From Teichococcus rhizosphaerae (GTDB taxonomy: Bacteria > Pseudomonadota > Alphaproteobacteria > Acetobacterales > Acetobacteraceae), in NCBI RefSeq assembly GCF_002631185.1, contig NZ_PDNU01000019.1, positions 62,001-126,000 of the forward strand: a stretch of DNA of 64,000 bases, written 5' to 3'. Both the position numbers and the translations under genes were made by a program. Shown in pieces: positions 56,077-64,000 of this stretch; the stretch's first letter is position 1; each line of letters opens with the position of its first letter. The notes under the pieces were generated by a model. That model was not told where the DNA came from. It searched no databases and saw nothing but the letters and a program-made list of their open reading frames with translations.

Positions 56077-58833
56077 ATGAGCGACCAGAATGAACAGGAT
56101 GCTGCCAAGGGCCGGCTGAGCCTTCGGCCCAGCGGCCTCATGGACCGTGGGAAGACCGAGGCGGCTGGCACTGTGCGGCAGTCCTTCAGCCATGGTCGCG
56201 GCAAGACCGTGCAGGTTGAGGTGGTGAAGAAGCGCGCCGGTGGCCCGCCCGCGCCGGGCGCCAAGCCCGCCGGCGGCCCGCAGCAGGCCGGCGGCCCCCG
56301 CCCCGCGGGTGGCCCGCAGCGCGCCAGCGGCCCGGTGAGCCGTGGCGGCAGCGGCTCGGCCACCGGCCGCCCGCTGACCCAGGCCGAGCAGGCCAACCGC
56401 CTGCGCGTGCTGGAGGAGATGCGCCGCCAGGAGGCCCAGCGCCAGCGCGAGGAGCGCGAGCGCCAGGCCCTGATGGTGCGCAGCGCCGCCGAGGAGGCCG
56501 CCCGCAAGGCCGAGGAGGAGCGCCGCGCCGCCGAGGAGGCCGCGCTGCGCGCCGAGCAGGAAGCGCGCGAGAAGGTCGAGGCGGAAGCCCGCCGCAAGGT
56601 GGAGGAGGAGGCGCGCCGCAACGCGCCGCCGCCGCCCGTGGCCGCTCCCGCGGCGCGCCCGGCCGCCGCGCCGGGTGGTCCGCGCCCGATGGGCCCGCGT
56701 CCGGCCGGTGGCCCCGGCGCCGGTCCCGGTGGCGCGCCGCGCCGCCCCGGTGCGCCCGCCGCCGGCGCGGCCGCCGCGCCGGCCGGTGCCGCGCCGCGCC
56801 TGACGCTGCGTGGCCGCGAGGGCGAGGAGGAGGAGCGCCGTCCCGCCGCGCGCCGCCCCGGCATGCCCGCCATGCCGGCCAAGAAGCCGGCCGCCGCGCC
56901 CGCCAAGAAGCCTGCCGCCGGTGGCGACCGCCGCCGCGACGGCCGCATCGACGTCGCCGCCGCGATCGAGGGCGAGGACGAGCGCAGCCGCTCCATGGCC
57001 TCCGTCCGCCGTGCCCGCGAGCGCGAGCGCCGGCAGCAGGAGCTGCAGCGCCTCCGCTCGGACGGCGTGAAGGTGGTGCGCGACGTGGTGGTGCCGGAAG
57101 CCATCACGGTGCAGGAGCTCGCCAACCGCATGGCCGCCCGTGGCGGCGAGGTGGTGAAGGCGCTGTTCCGCATGGGCGTGATGGCGACGCTGACCCAGAC
57201 CATCGACGCCGACACGGCGGAGCTGGTGGTCAACGAGTTCGGCCACCGCGTGCGCCGCGTCTCGGAGTCGGATGTCGAGCAGGGGCTGGAAGGCACCGTC
57301 GACACCGACGAGGCGCTGCTGCCGCGCCCGCCGGTGGTCACCATCATGGGCCATGTCGACCACGGCAAGACCAGCCTGCTGGACGCGCTGCGCAAGACCG
57401 ACGTGGCGGCGCGCGAGGCGGGTGGCATCACCCAGCACATCGGCGCCTACCAGGTGACGGTGCAGGGCGGCCAGAAGGTCACCTTCATCGACACGCCGGG
57501 CCACGCCGCCTTCACCGCCATGCGCGCCCGCGGCGCCAGCGTGACGGACATGGTGGTGCTGGTGGTGGCGGCCGATGACGGCGTGATGCCGCAGACGATC
57601 GAGGCGATCCACCACGCGAAGGCGGCGAACGTGCCGCTGATCGTGGCGGTCAACAAGATCGACAAGCCGGGCGTCAACCTCGACCGCGTGCGGCAGGAGC
57701 TGCTGCAGCACGAGATCGTGGTGGAGTCCCTCGGCGGCGACACGCAGGAGATCCAGGTCTCCGCCACCAAGGCGATGAACCTCGACAAGCTGCTGGAGGC
57801 CATCCTCCTCCAGGCCGAGGTGCTGGACCTGAAGGCGAACCCGAACCGGGGCGCCGAGGGCACCGTGATCGAGAGCAAGCTCGACAAGGGCCGCGGTCCC
57901 GTCGCCACGGTGCTGGTGCAGAAGGGCACGCTGCGCCAGGGCGACATGGTGGTGGCCGGCGCCGAGTGGGGCCGCGTGCGCGCCATGCTCGACGACAAGG
58001 GCCGCCAGATGAAGGAGGCCGGCCCCTCCCTCCCGGTCGAGATCCTGGGCCTGTCCGGCGTTCCGGCGGCGGGCGAGCAGCTCTCCTTCGTCGAGGACGA
58101 GGGCCGGGCGCGCGAGATCAGCGAGTTCCGCCAGCGCAAGCTGCGGGAGAAGCAGGCCGCCGCCGCCGGCGCCGCCCGCGGCACGCTGGCCGACATGATG
58201 GCCCGCGTCGCCGCCGGCGAGCAGAAGGAAGTGGCCGTCGTCGTGAAGGCGGACGTGCAGGGCTCGGCCGAGGCGCTCGGCGTGACCCTGAACAAGCTGT
58301 CGCGCGACGAGGTGAAGGTGCGGGTGCTGCACTCGGCGGTCGGCCAGATCACCGAGAGCGACATCCAGCTCGCCAAGGCGTCCAACGCCATCGTCGTCGC
58401 CTTCAACGTCCGCGCGACCGCGCAGGCGCGGGAGCTGGCGCAGCGGGACGGCGTGGACATCCGCTACTACTCGATCATCTACGAGGTGGCGGATGACGTG
58501 GAGCAGCTGGTGCGCGGCAAGCTGGCGCCGATCCAGCGCGAGAAGTTCCTGGGCTACGCGCAGATCCTCGAGGTGTTCGAGGTCAAGCGCCTGGGCAACA
58601 TCGCGGGCTGCCGCGTCACCGAGGGCGTGGTCCGCCGCGGCTGCGGCGTCCGCCTGCTGCGGGATGGCATCGTCATCCACCAGGGCGAGCTGGCGACGCT
58701 CCGGCGCTTCAAGGACGACGTCAAGGAAGTCACCAATGGCTACGAGTGCGGCATGAGCTTCGCCAACTACGACGCCATCAAGGTCGGCGACCAGATCGAG
58801 TGCTACGAGACCGAGACGGTGGCCGCCGTCTGA
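56077..58833 (+). CDS. infB: Translation initiation factor IF-2
   Basis: This 918-residue GTPase places initiator tRNA on the ribosome. The N-terminal 330 residues are a low-complexity linker: repeated GGP/PAGGP units (residues about 60-95), a charged helix rich in Glu/Arg/Ala (residues about 110-190) and Ala/Pro stretches. The conserved IF2-N domain ([20 protein letters not shown]) follows. The G domain has Walker [17 protein letters not shown] (about residue 423), [15 protein letters not shown] and AVNKIDKPG. Domains II-IV end in [20 protein letters not shown]. Start codons at 56041 or 56044 are possible; 56077 gives the usual MSDQ start. Confidence 0.96.
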   Translation: MSDQNEQDAAKGRLSLRPSGLMDRGKTEAAGTVRQSFSHGRGKTVQVEVVKKRAGGPPAPGAKPAGGPQQAGGPRPAGGPQRASGPVSRGGSGSATGRPLTQAEQANRLRVLEEMRRQEAQRQREERERQALMVRSAAEEAARKAEEERRAAEEAALRAEQEAREKVEAEARRKVEEEARRNAPPPPVAAPAARPAAAPGGPRPMGPRPAGGPGAGPGGAPRRPGAPAAGAAAAPAGAAPRLTLRGREGEEEERRPAARRPGMPAMPAKKPAAAPAKKPAAGGDRRRDGRIDVAAAIEGEDERSRSMASVRRARERERRQQELQRLRSDGVKVVRDVVVPEAITVQELANRMAARGGEVVKALFRMGVMATLTQTIDADTAELVVNEFGHRVRRVSESDVEQGLEGTVDTDEALLPRPPVVTIMGHVDHGKTSLLDALRKTDVAAREAGGITQHIGAYQVTVQGGQKVTFIDTPGHAAFTAMRARGASVTDMVVLVVAADDGVMPQTIEAIHHAKAANVPLIVAVNKIDKPGVNLDRVRQELLQHEIVVESLGGDTQEIQVSATKAMNLDKLLEAILLQAEVLDLKANPNRGAEGTVIESKLDKGRGPVATVLVQKGTLRQGDMVVAGAEWGRVRAMLDDKGRQMKEAGPSLPVEILGLSGVPAAGEQLSFVEDEGRAREISEFRQRKLREKQAAAAGAARGTLADMMARVAAGEQKEVAVVVKADVQGSAEALGVTLNKLSRDEVKVRVLHSAVGQITESDIQLAKASNAIVVAFNVRATAQARELAQRDGVDIRYYSIIYEVADDVEQLVRGKLAPIQREKFLGYAQILEVFEVKRLGNIAGCRVTEGVVRRGCGVRLLRDGIVIHQGELATLRRFKDDVKEVTNGYECGMSFANYDAIKVGDQIECYETETVAAV

Positions 58834-58843
58834 CCGGACAGAG

Positions 58844-58888
58844 CCGGGGGAAGGAATTCCCCCGGCACCCCCTTCTTTTTTCTGCAAG
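58844..58888 (+). terminator. Terminator copy of the dispersed hairpin repeat, after infB
   Basis: A 9-bp perfect stem (CCGGGGGAA / TTCCCCCGG, 4-base loop) is followed by CCCCCTTCTTTTTTCTGC. It lies between infB and rbfA, where read-through would normally be expected. The 22-base hairpin equals the one at 61202 in inverse orientation, and the 21 bases at 58868-58888 equal those at 12443-12463. Confidence 0.78.
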
Positions 58889-58955
58889 CTGCCGGTCAGG
58901 GGTGGGACGGGGTCCCGCCGACGCCAAGGGGCCGGAGCTGTTCCCCGGACATACC

Positions 58956-59408
58956 ATGGCCAAGAAACCTGCCACCGCCGGCGCTCCCAGCCAGCGCATG
59001 CTCCGCGTCGCGGAGGAAGTGCGCCACGCCCTTTCCGCCGTGTTCCTGCGCGGCGAGATGCACGACCCGGATCTCGACGGGCGGCACATCACCGTCACCG
59101 AGGTGCGCGCCTCGCCCGACCTCAAGCACATGACCTGCTTCGTCGCCGCCCTCGGGCGCGCCGTGACGAAGGAGGAGCTGCAGGGGCTGCGCCGCGTGCA
59201 GCCCTATCTGCGCACCCAGGTTGCGCGCGCCGTGCGGCTGAAATTCGCCCCCGAGATGCATTTCCAGCCCGACACGGCGCTGGACTACGCCATGAAGATC
59301 GACGCCGTGATGCGCCGGCCCGAAGTGCGGCAGGACCTCGAGCCCCGCCCCGCCAGGCCCGGCGCCGAGCGGCGGGAAGACGGCGAGGGAGAGGACGGCC
59401 CGGCGTGA
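58956..59408 (+). CDS. rbfA: 30S ribosome-binding factor A
   Basis: This 150-residue factor is needed for late 16S rRNA processing and cold growth. It has QRMLRVAEEVRHALSAVFLRG, ITVTEVRASPDLKHMTCFV (the conserved VTEVxxSPDLKxAxVYV region), a KH-type fold and the downstream LRTQVARAVRLKFAPEMHFQPD. The start at 58956 is 123 bases after infB, with a terminator repeat in between. A charged C-terminal tail (GAERREDGEGEDGPA) is longer than in E. coli (133 residues). Its stop overlaps the thioesterase start (GTGA). Confidence 0.93.
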   Translation: MAKKPATAGAPSQRMLRVAEEVRHALSAVFLRGEMHDPDLDGRHITVTEVRASPDLKHMTCFVAALGRAVTKEELQGLRRVQPYLRTQVARAVRLKFAPEMHFQPDTALDYAMKIDAVMRRPEVRQDLEPRPARPGAERREDGEGEDGPA

Positions 59409-59809
59409 CCACCGCCCCCGACGCGCAGCCCGACGCGCCACCGGACGTGGCGCCGGTGATCCGCACCATCGCCATGCCGGCCGACACCAACCCGGCGGGC
59501 GACATCTTCGGCGGCTGGCTGATGGCGCAGATGGACCTCGCCGCCGGCAACGCCGCCGCCCGACGCGCGCGGGGCCGCTGCGCCACCGTGGCGGTGGAGG
59601 CCATCACCTTCCACTCCCCCGTGCGGGTGGGCGACGAGGTGAGCCTCTACGCCGAGGTGCTGGGCACCGGCCGCACCTCCATGCGCATCCGCGTGCAGGC
59701 CTGGCGCCGCGAGCGGGACAGCGAGCACACCAACCGCGTGACGGAGGCGGTGTTCACCTTCGTGGCGCTCGACGCCACCGGCCGCCCGCGCCCCTTGCCC
59801 GCGGGCTGA
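59405..59809 (+). CDS. Hot-dog fold acyl-CoA thioesterase (YciA-like)
   Basis: This 134-residue protein is a hot-dog thioesterase of the YciA/acyl-CoA thioester hydrolase group: TIAMPADTNPAGDIFGGWLMAQMDLAAGNAA, with the conserved Asn-Pro and GDIFGGW motif, then VEAITFHSPVRVGDEVSLYAEV and the strand with TEAVFTFVALDATGRPRPLP. These enzymes hydrolyse short to long acyl-CoAs in the cytoplasm. It starts with GTG overlapping the rbfA stop (GTGA) and precedes truB by 67 bases, so it is embedded in a translation operon. Neither its acyl substrate nor the reason for this position is known. Confidence 0.9.
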   Translation: MTTAPDAQPDAPPDVAPVIRTIAMPADTNPAGDIFGGWLMAQMDLAAGNAAARRARGRCATVAVEAITFHSPVRVGDEVSLYAEVLGTGRTSMRIRVQAWRRERDSEHTNRVTEAVFTFVALDATGRPRPLPAG

Positions 59810-59876
59810 AGGCCCGGCGGAACAGCGCGGAGGGGCGGGGCCCCTTCGCTCACATGCAGCATCTGTAGAGAATTTC

Positions 59877-60866
59877 ATGGCACGCCCGAACCGCAAGCCG
59901 AAGGGCCGTCCGATGGATGGCTGGCTGATCGTCGACAAGCCCTCGGGCATCGGCTCCACCGATGTGGTGAACAGGCTCAAGCGCGCCTTCAACGCCCAGA
60001 AGGTGGGCCATGGCGGCACGCTGGACCCGCTGGCCACGGGCGTGCTGCCGATCGCCTTCGGCGCCGCCACCAAGATGGTGCCCTACGTCATGGACGGCAC
60101 CAAGACCTACCGCTTCACCCTGAAGTTCGGCGAGGCGCGGGACACGGACGACGCCGAGGGCCAGGTCATCGAGACCAGCGAGGCGCGCCCGACGGACGCG
60201 CAGATCCGCGCCGCCCTGCCCGCCTTCATCGGCGACATCATGCAGGTGCCGCCGATCTTCTCGGCCATCAAGATCAACGGCGCCCGCGCCTATGACCTGG
60301 CGCGGGACGGGCAGATCCCCGAGATGGCCGCGCGCCCCGCGCGGGTGGACAGGTTCGAGCTCGAATCCCGCCCCGACGCGGACACGGCGGTGTTCACCGT
60401 GCAGTCCGGCAAGGGCGTGTACATGCGCAGCCTGGCGCGCGACATCGCGAAGGCCGCCGGCAGCGTCGGGCACATCACGGTGCTGCGGCGGATGCGGGTC
60501 GGCCCCTTCCTGGAGGAGAACGCGATTCCGCTGGACAAGCTCACCGGTTCGGAGGATACCCCGCCTCCTTCCCCGGACCTTCTGCTTCCCGTGACGACCG
60601 CGCTGGCCGACATCCCGGCACTGGCCCTCACCGAAGCCGAGGCCGCACGCCTCTCCTACGGGCAGACCATCTCCATGGTCGAGTTCATGGGGCGGATACC
60701 CGGCGACGCCAGCCCCGACGGTGGGCTTGTGCGGGCAATGGCGGGGGAGCGCCTGAAGGGTCTTGTGCGCCTCGACGCCGGCTTGGTGAAGCCGGAGCGC
60801 TGGCTCAGCCCGGGCGACAACACCCTCCTCCCCGTCCAGCCGCTGGCGGATGGCGAGACAGACTGA
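59877..60866 (+). CDS. truB: tRNA pseudouridine(55) synthase TruB
   Basis: The 329-residue enzyme makes pseudouridine 55 in the T loop of most tRNAs. It shows [20 protein letters not shown], the catalytic [19 protein letters not shown] (Asp in GGTLDP), [39 protein letters not shown] and [14 protein letters not shown]. The C-terminal PUA-like part is longer than in E. coli. The 67-base gap before it includes the tail of the thioesterase region and AGAGAATTTC before the ATG. The pair truB-rpsO follows the usual order. Confidence 0.96.
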   Translation: MARPNRKPKGRPMDGWLIVDKPSGIGSTDVVNRLKRAFNAQKVGHGGTLDPLATGVLPIAFGAATKMVPYVMDGTKTYRFTLKFGEARDTDDAEGQVIETSEARPTDAQIRAALPAFIGDIMQVPPIFSAIKINGARAYDLARDGQIPEMAARPARVDRFELESRPDADTAVFTVQSGKGVYMRSLARDIAKAAGSVGHITVLRRMRVGPFLEENAIPLDKLTGSEDTPPPSPDLLLPVTTALADIPALALTEAEAARLSYGQTISMVEFMGRIPGDASPDGGLVRAMAGERLKGLVRLDAGLVKPERWLSPGDNTLLPVQPLADGETD

Positions 60867-60879
60867 AAGGCATAGGCCG

Positions 60880-61158
60880 ATGTCGACCGACGTGACCGAG
60901 ATCGAGCGCCGCGCGAAGATCATCGCCGAGTACGCGACCAAGGAAGGCGATACGGGCAGCCCGGAAGTGCAGGTCGCCCTGCTGTCCGACCGCATCTCCT
61001 CCCTGACGGAGCACCTCAAGGCGCACCCGAAGGACTTCCACAGCCGCCGTGGCCTGCTGGTGCTGGTCGGCCAGCGCCGTGGCCTGCTGGACTATGTGAA
61101 GCGCAAGAACCAGGCCCGCTACCAGAGCCTGATCGAGCGTCTCGGCCTGCGCCGCTGA
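60880..61158 (+). CDS. rpsO: 30S ribosomal protein S15
   Basis: This 92-residue protein binds 16S rRNA helices 20-22 and forms part of the central platform. It has the conserved [40 protein letters not shown] and [20 protein letters not shown], ending [12 protein letters not shown]. The ATG at 60880 gives the standard length; an in-frame upstream start would add ten residues. Codons are strongly biased to highly expressed forms. A bidirectional terminator follows 25 bases later. In most bacteria pnp comes next, but here an unrelated minus-strand gene does. Confidence 0.97.
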   Translation: MSTDVTEIERRAKIIAEYATKEGDTGSPEVQVALLSDRISSLTEHLKAHPKDFHSRRGLLVLVGQRRGLLDYVKRKNQARYQSLIERLGLRR

Positions 61159-61182
61159 CGGCTCCGGGCCCCGCCCGGAACA

Positions 61183-61231
61183 GACAGAAAAAAGATGGGG
61201 CCCGGGGGAATTCCTTCCCCCGGCCTTTTTT
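61183..61231. terminator. Bidirectional terminator between rpsO and the cyclodeaminase-family gene
   Basis: The inverse copy of the hairpin repeat (CCGGGGGAA / TTCCCCCGG, 61202-61223) is flanked by AGAAAAAAG on the left and CCTTTTTTAT on the right, so T-tracts exist in both directions. It ends rpsO on the plus strand and the convergent gene on the minus strand, whose last bases overlap the right T-tract. Confidence 0.88.
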
Positions 61232-62162
61232 ATGCGCCCTCATAGGCCAGCACCGCGGCGGCCAGATCCTCCCCCGCCCAGCCCACCGACTTGAACAGCG
61301 TGATCTCCTCCGCCGAGCGCCGCCCCGGATGCTCGCCCCGGCAGAGCTGGAACAGGTCGGCCGCGATGTGCGCGGGCGTGATCGCCCCTTCCGAGATGGC
61401 CTGCACCACATCCCCCGCCTCGGCCAGCGCGCCCGGCCGCGTGTCGACGAACAGGCTGGCACGCGCCACCAGCGCGGCGTCGCTTTCGCGCATGTCGGGG
61501 CGGAAGGCGCCGACGAGGTCCACATGCGTCCCCGGCGCCACCTCGGCCCCGCGCAGCAGGGGCGTGGCGGACAGGGTGGCGGCCGAGACGATGTCGGCCC
61601 CCGTCGGATCGGCGTTGTCCGTCGCGCGGGCGGGCAGGCCGGCGGCGGCGAGGAAGCCCGCCAGCCGCGCCGCGCTATCCGCCCGGCGGGACCAGACGCG
61701 GATCTCCTCCAGCGGGAAGCGCTCCGCATAGGCCTCGGCCAGGGCGTGCGCCACCTTGCCGCTGCCCAGCAGCAGCAGGCGGCGGCTGTCCGGCCGGGCC
61801 AGGAAGGTGGCGGCCAGCACGCTGGCGGCGGCGGTGCGGCGGTCGGTCAGGGTGCCGCCATCGAGGATCGCCAGCGGCCGGCCCGATTCGCCGTCGGACA
61901 GCAGGTAGACCGAGTGCACCGCCTGCAGCCCCGGCTGGCGCGCATTGGCCGGGTTCACGTGCACGATCTTCACGCCCGTGTAGCGGTGCGCCTGCCAGGC
62001 CGGCATCAGCAGCAGCGAGCCCTCCGCTGCCTCTTTTTGCGGCAAGGGATGGCGGTGGCGCAGCGGAGCCTCGCAGCCTTGGCGGAAGATGCCTCGCAGC
62101 GCGTCACGCAGCGCCGGCCAGGGCAGGCTGGCTTCCGTCTCGGCCTTGTCCATCAGGCGCAT
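61230..62162 (-). CDS. Ornithine cyclodeaminase/mu-crystallin family protein
   Basis: The 310-residue NAD(P)-binding protein belongs to the OCD family, whose members include ornithine and alanine/proline-forming cyclodeaminases and delta-1-pyrroline reductases. It has LLLMPAWQAHRYTGVKIVHVNPAN (substrate-contacting Lys), LSDGESGRPLAILDGGTLTDRRTAAASV and the Rossmann loop LLLLGSGKVAHALAEAYAERF. DIVSAATLSATPLL and THVDLVGAFRPDMRESD follow. It is divergent from the amino-acid transporter operon, so a role in amino-acid or imino-acid metabolism is plausible, but the exact reaction is not defined. Confidence 0.89.
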   Translation of the reverse strand: MRLMDKAETEASLPWPALRDALRGIFRQGCEAPLRHRHPLPQKEAAEGSLLLMPAWQAHRYTGVKIVHVNPANARQPGLQAVHSVYLLSDGESGRPLAILDGGTLTDRRTAAASVLAATFLARPDSRRLLLLGSGKVAHALAEAYAERFPLEEIRVWSRRADSAARLAGFLAAAGLPARATDNADPTGADIVSAATLSATPLLRGAEVAPGTHVDLVGAFRPDMRESDAALVARASLFVDTRPGALAEAGDVVQAISEGAITPAHIAADLFQLCRGEHPGRRSAEEITLFKSVGWAGEDLAAAVLAYEGA

Positions 62163-62233
62163 CGGGCAGGGTTCTCCTCCGTCGTCGCGTCATCCTAGGG
62201 CGGCGGGGAAAAGGGGAAAGCCGTTGCGTGGCA

Positions 62234-62249
62234 TGGCATGCCGATTGCT
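62234..62249 (+). promoter_or_regulatory. Sigma-54 (RpoN)-type promoter upstream of the amino-acid ABC transporter
   Basis: TGGCATGCCGATTGCT matches TGGCACG-N4-TTGCW with one mismatch in the -24 element and exact GG-N10-GC spacing. It is about 200 bases upstream of the transporter start. A weaker second match, TGGCAACGGCACTGCC, lies at 62257-62272. The rest of the 290-base gap (62163-62452) contains no gene. Confidence 0.55.
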
Positions 62250-62452
62250 AAACTCGTGGCAACGGCACTGCCTTTGGGGCGAAAGCATGGCGTCATGATT
62301 GCGCCGGGCGCCCCGCGAGGCTAACGGGCATTCTGGGCGGCATGCCGCGCGCGAGGCGCGGCGGCCACCCCGGCCCCGGTGCCGCCTCGCCGGATCCAGG
62401 GGAGGAGCCGCCGGCAAGCAGCCGGATGGCAGACAAGATTGGGAGAGTGTTT

Positions 62453-63496
62453 ATGAAGCCCATGCGGCTTTCGACCTTTCGCGTATTCGGCGCGGCCGCG
62501 CTGGCCGTCGCCCTGGCGGTGCCGGCCATGGCGCAGCAGCCGGCCCAGAGCGCCGCCACCATGGATGCCGTGAAGTCGCGCGGCACGCTGAGCTGCGGCG
62601 TGAACACCGGCCTCGCCGGCTTCGCGCAACCCGACAGCCAGGGCCGCTGGCAGGGCTTCGACGTGGAATACTGCCGCGCCCTCGCGGTGGCGCTGTTCAA
62701 CGACGCCAGCAAGGTCCGCTACGTCCCCACCACGGCGCAGAACCGCTTCACGGCGCTGCAGTCGGGCGAGGTGGACATGATGGCCCGCAACACCACGGCC
62801 ACCCTCTCGCGCGACACCTCGCTCGGCCTCGATTTCCTCGCCGTCAACTTCTATGACGGCCAGGGCTTCATGGTGAAGTCCAGCCTGGGCGTGAAGTCCG
62901 CCAAGGAGCTGGACGGCGCCACGGTCTGCGTGCAGCCCGGCACCACCACCGAGCAGAACCTGACCGACTGGTTCCGCTCCAACAACCTGAAGTTCACCCC
63001 CGTCATCATTGAGCGGCTGGAGGAGCTGGTCTCCGCCTATGTCGCCGGCCGCTGCGACGCCTACACCACCGACGTCTCCGGCCTGGCCGCCACCCGCTCC
63101 GCCCAGCCCAACCCGGCCGAGCACGTGATCCTGCCGGAGGTGATCTCCAAGGAGCCGCTGGCCCTGGCCGTCCGCCATGGCGACCAGCGCTGGGCCGACC
63201 TGGTGCGCTGGACGCACAACGCCCTGGTGGCCGCCGAGGAGCTCGGCATCAACAGCAAGAACGTCGAGCAGGCCGCGGCGAACGACCAGCGCCCCGAGGC
63301 GCAGCGCCTGCTGGGCAAGACCGGCGGCCTCGGCCAGATGCTGGGCGTCAGCGACAACTGGGCGGTCAACGTCATCAAGGCTGTCGGCAACTATGGCGAG
63401 ATCTTCGAGAGGCACCTGACCCCGCTCGGCATCCAGCGCGGCCCGAACGCGCAGTGGACGCAGGGCGGCCTGCAATACTCGCCGCCGTTCCGCTGA
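62453..63496 (+). CDS. aapJ: General L-amino acid ABC transporter, substrate-binding protein (AapJ-like)
   Basis: The 347-residue periplasmic protein has a signal peptide (FRVFGAAALAVALAVPAMAQQ, cleavage after AMA), then VKSRGTLSCGVNTGLAGFAQ, GRWQGFDVEYCRALAVALF, FTALQSGEVDMMARNTTATL and the family's YDGQGFMVKSSLGVKSAKEL. It closely resembles AapJ/BztA of the polar amino-acid transporter family of alphaproteobacteria, which bind Glu, Asp and other L-amino acids. GGGAGAG precedes the ATG at 62453. A permease gene follows 153 bases downstream. A sigma-54-like promoter suggests nitrogen control. Confidence 0.94.
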   Translation: MKPMRLSTFRVFGAAALAVALAVPAMAQQPAQSAATMDAVKSRGTLSCGVNTGLAGFAQPDSQGRWQGFDVEYCRALAVALFNDASKVRYVPTTAQNRFTALQSGEVDMMARNTTATLSRDTSLGLDFLAVNFYDGQGFMVKSSLGVKSAKELDGATVCVQPGTTTEQNLTDWFRSNNLKFTPVIIERLEELVSAYVAGRCDAYTTDVSGLAATRSAQPNPAEHVILPEVISKEPLALAVRHGDQRWADLVRWTHNALVAAEELGINSKNVEQAAANDQRPEAQRLLGKTGGLGQMLGVSDNWAVNVIKAVGNYGEIFERHLTPLGIQRGPNAQWTQGGLQYSPPFR

Positions 63497-63649
63497 GGGC
63501 GGCCGGACGAACGATGGCGGGGCCGGCGGCATGGCCGGCCCCGCTTCCCCGCTCCGCCCCCCGTTGCCCGTCCCGCTTCGGGCGCCCGGGGCTTCCGGCG
63601 GAGCGCACTGGAAGAGCGGGCAAAGAGACAAACAACGGGGCTTCAACGC

Positions 63650-64000
63650 ATGTCCGACACCGCCGCCGATCCCCGGCTGCTGCGCGCGCCGCCCAAGCGA
63701 GGAATCCGCCTCTCCTGGGCCGATGAACGGTTCCGCTCCATCATCTGGCAGATCCTGGTGGTGGGCCTGGTGGCCGGCGTCATCTGGTGGCTGGTCCGCA
63801 ACACGGCGCACAATCTCGAGGTCCGCCGCATCGCCACGGGCTGGGGCTTCCTTTCGCGCGAGGCCGGGCTGCCGGTCGCCGAGAGCCTGATCCCCTACAG
63901 CCCGACCGACACCTATGCCCGCGCCCTGCTGGTGGGCGTGCTGAACACGCTGAAGATCGCCGTCGTCGGCGTGGTGGTGGCCACCATCCTCGGCACGCTG
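63650..64000 (+). CDS. aapQ: Amino-acid ABC transporter permease (AapQ-like), 3' truncated by window edge
   Basis: Starting at the ATG at 63650 the frame is open to the window end (117 codons seen), so the gene is incomplete. The N-terminal segment LSWADERFRSIIWQILVVGL leads into a first transmembrane helix (about residues 32-49), then NTAHNLEVRRIATGWGFLSR and the second helix LLVGVLNTLKIAVVGVVVAT. These are the conserved beginnings of AapQ/BztB permeases: a long periplasmic segment between the first two helices, and VGVLNTLKIAVV at the start of the binding-protein-dependent transport domain. It follows aapJ by 153 bases in what is normally an aapJQMP operon. Confidence 0.92.
   Translation, partial: MSDTAADPRLLRAPPKRGIRLSWADERFRSIIWQILVVGLVAGVIWWLVRNTAHNLEVRRIATGWGFLSREAGLPVAESLIPYSPTDTYARALLVGVLNTLKIAVVGVVVATILGTL

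Overview
The window is a high-GC chromosomal segment of an alphaproteobacterium. Gene content and order point to the Rhodospirillales, most likely Acetobacteraceae of the Roseomonas type: mnmG-rsmG-parA-parB; DUF3576-leuS-lptE-holA; hemH-hemJ-rho; grpE/dnaK/dnaJ; metK-trmB-rimP-nusA-infB; and a general amino-acid ABC transporter. This assignment is an inference from gene order and protein families; no rRNA or tRNA gene was seen. Coding density is very high, no gene-free stretch exceeds about 300 bases, and no CRISPR array, transposase, prophage or integrase was seen.

Layout. 1-6584: the 3' end of a modular polyketide/fatty-acid synthase (ER-KR-ACP), an alpha-oxoamine synthase, a folate-dependent formyltransferase and a KpsS/RkpJ-like capsule protein. 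The set resembles the rhizobial rkp-1 capsule locus with an added formyltransferase and is the best candidate for an unusual pathway. 6739-12411: a caa3-type cytochrome oxidase operon with a haem-fused lipoprotein subunit II, a fused subunit I-III, a CtaG-like assembly factor and a three-haem cytochrome c. 12553-25927: accessory metabolism, namely an SDR, aminopeptidase N, a haloacid-dehalogenase-like enzyme, hydantoinase/oxoprolinase hyuAB behind a near-perfect sigma-54 promoter, an XRE-cupin regulator, a flavin monooxygenase divergent from a nitroreductase, an ABM monooxygenase, YggS and a ThiE/TenI-like protein. 26044-32395: an abundant porin, then DUF3576-leuS-lptE-holA. 32431-38411 (minus strand): parB, parA, rsmG, mnmG, mnmE and a ferredoxin-like gene, with two parS sites at the start of rsmG. 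38559-44788: ogt-qor, a GNAT gene, rho, hemJ, a HAD phosphatase and hemH. 44946-51670: grpE, a GNAT gene, dnaK, dnaJ, dapB, metK. 51777-61158: trmB, a putative cysteine-peptidase-like protein, then the rimP-nusA-rnpM-infB-rbfA-thioesterase-truB-rpsO translation/transcription operon. 61230-64000: an ornithine-cyclodeaminase-family gene and the start of an amino-acid ABC transporter operon behind a second sigma-54-like promoter.

Working together: the parS sites and parAB suggest the segment is origin-proximal, although no oriC was recognised. Two nitrogen-related operons (hyuAB and the amino-acid transporter) share sigma-54-type promoters. A dispersed hairpin-plus-T-tract repeat family serves as transcription terminators at several gene ends.
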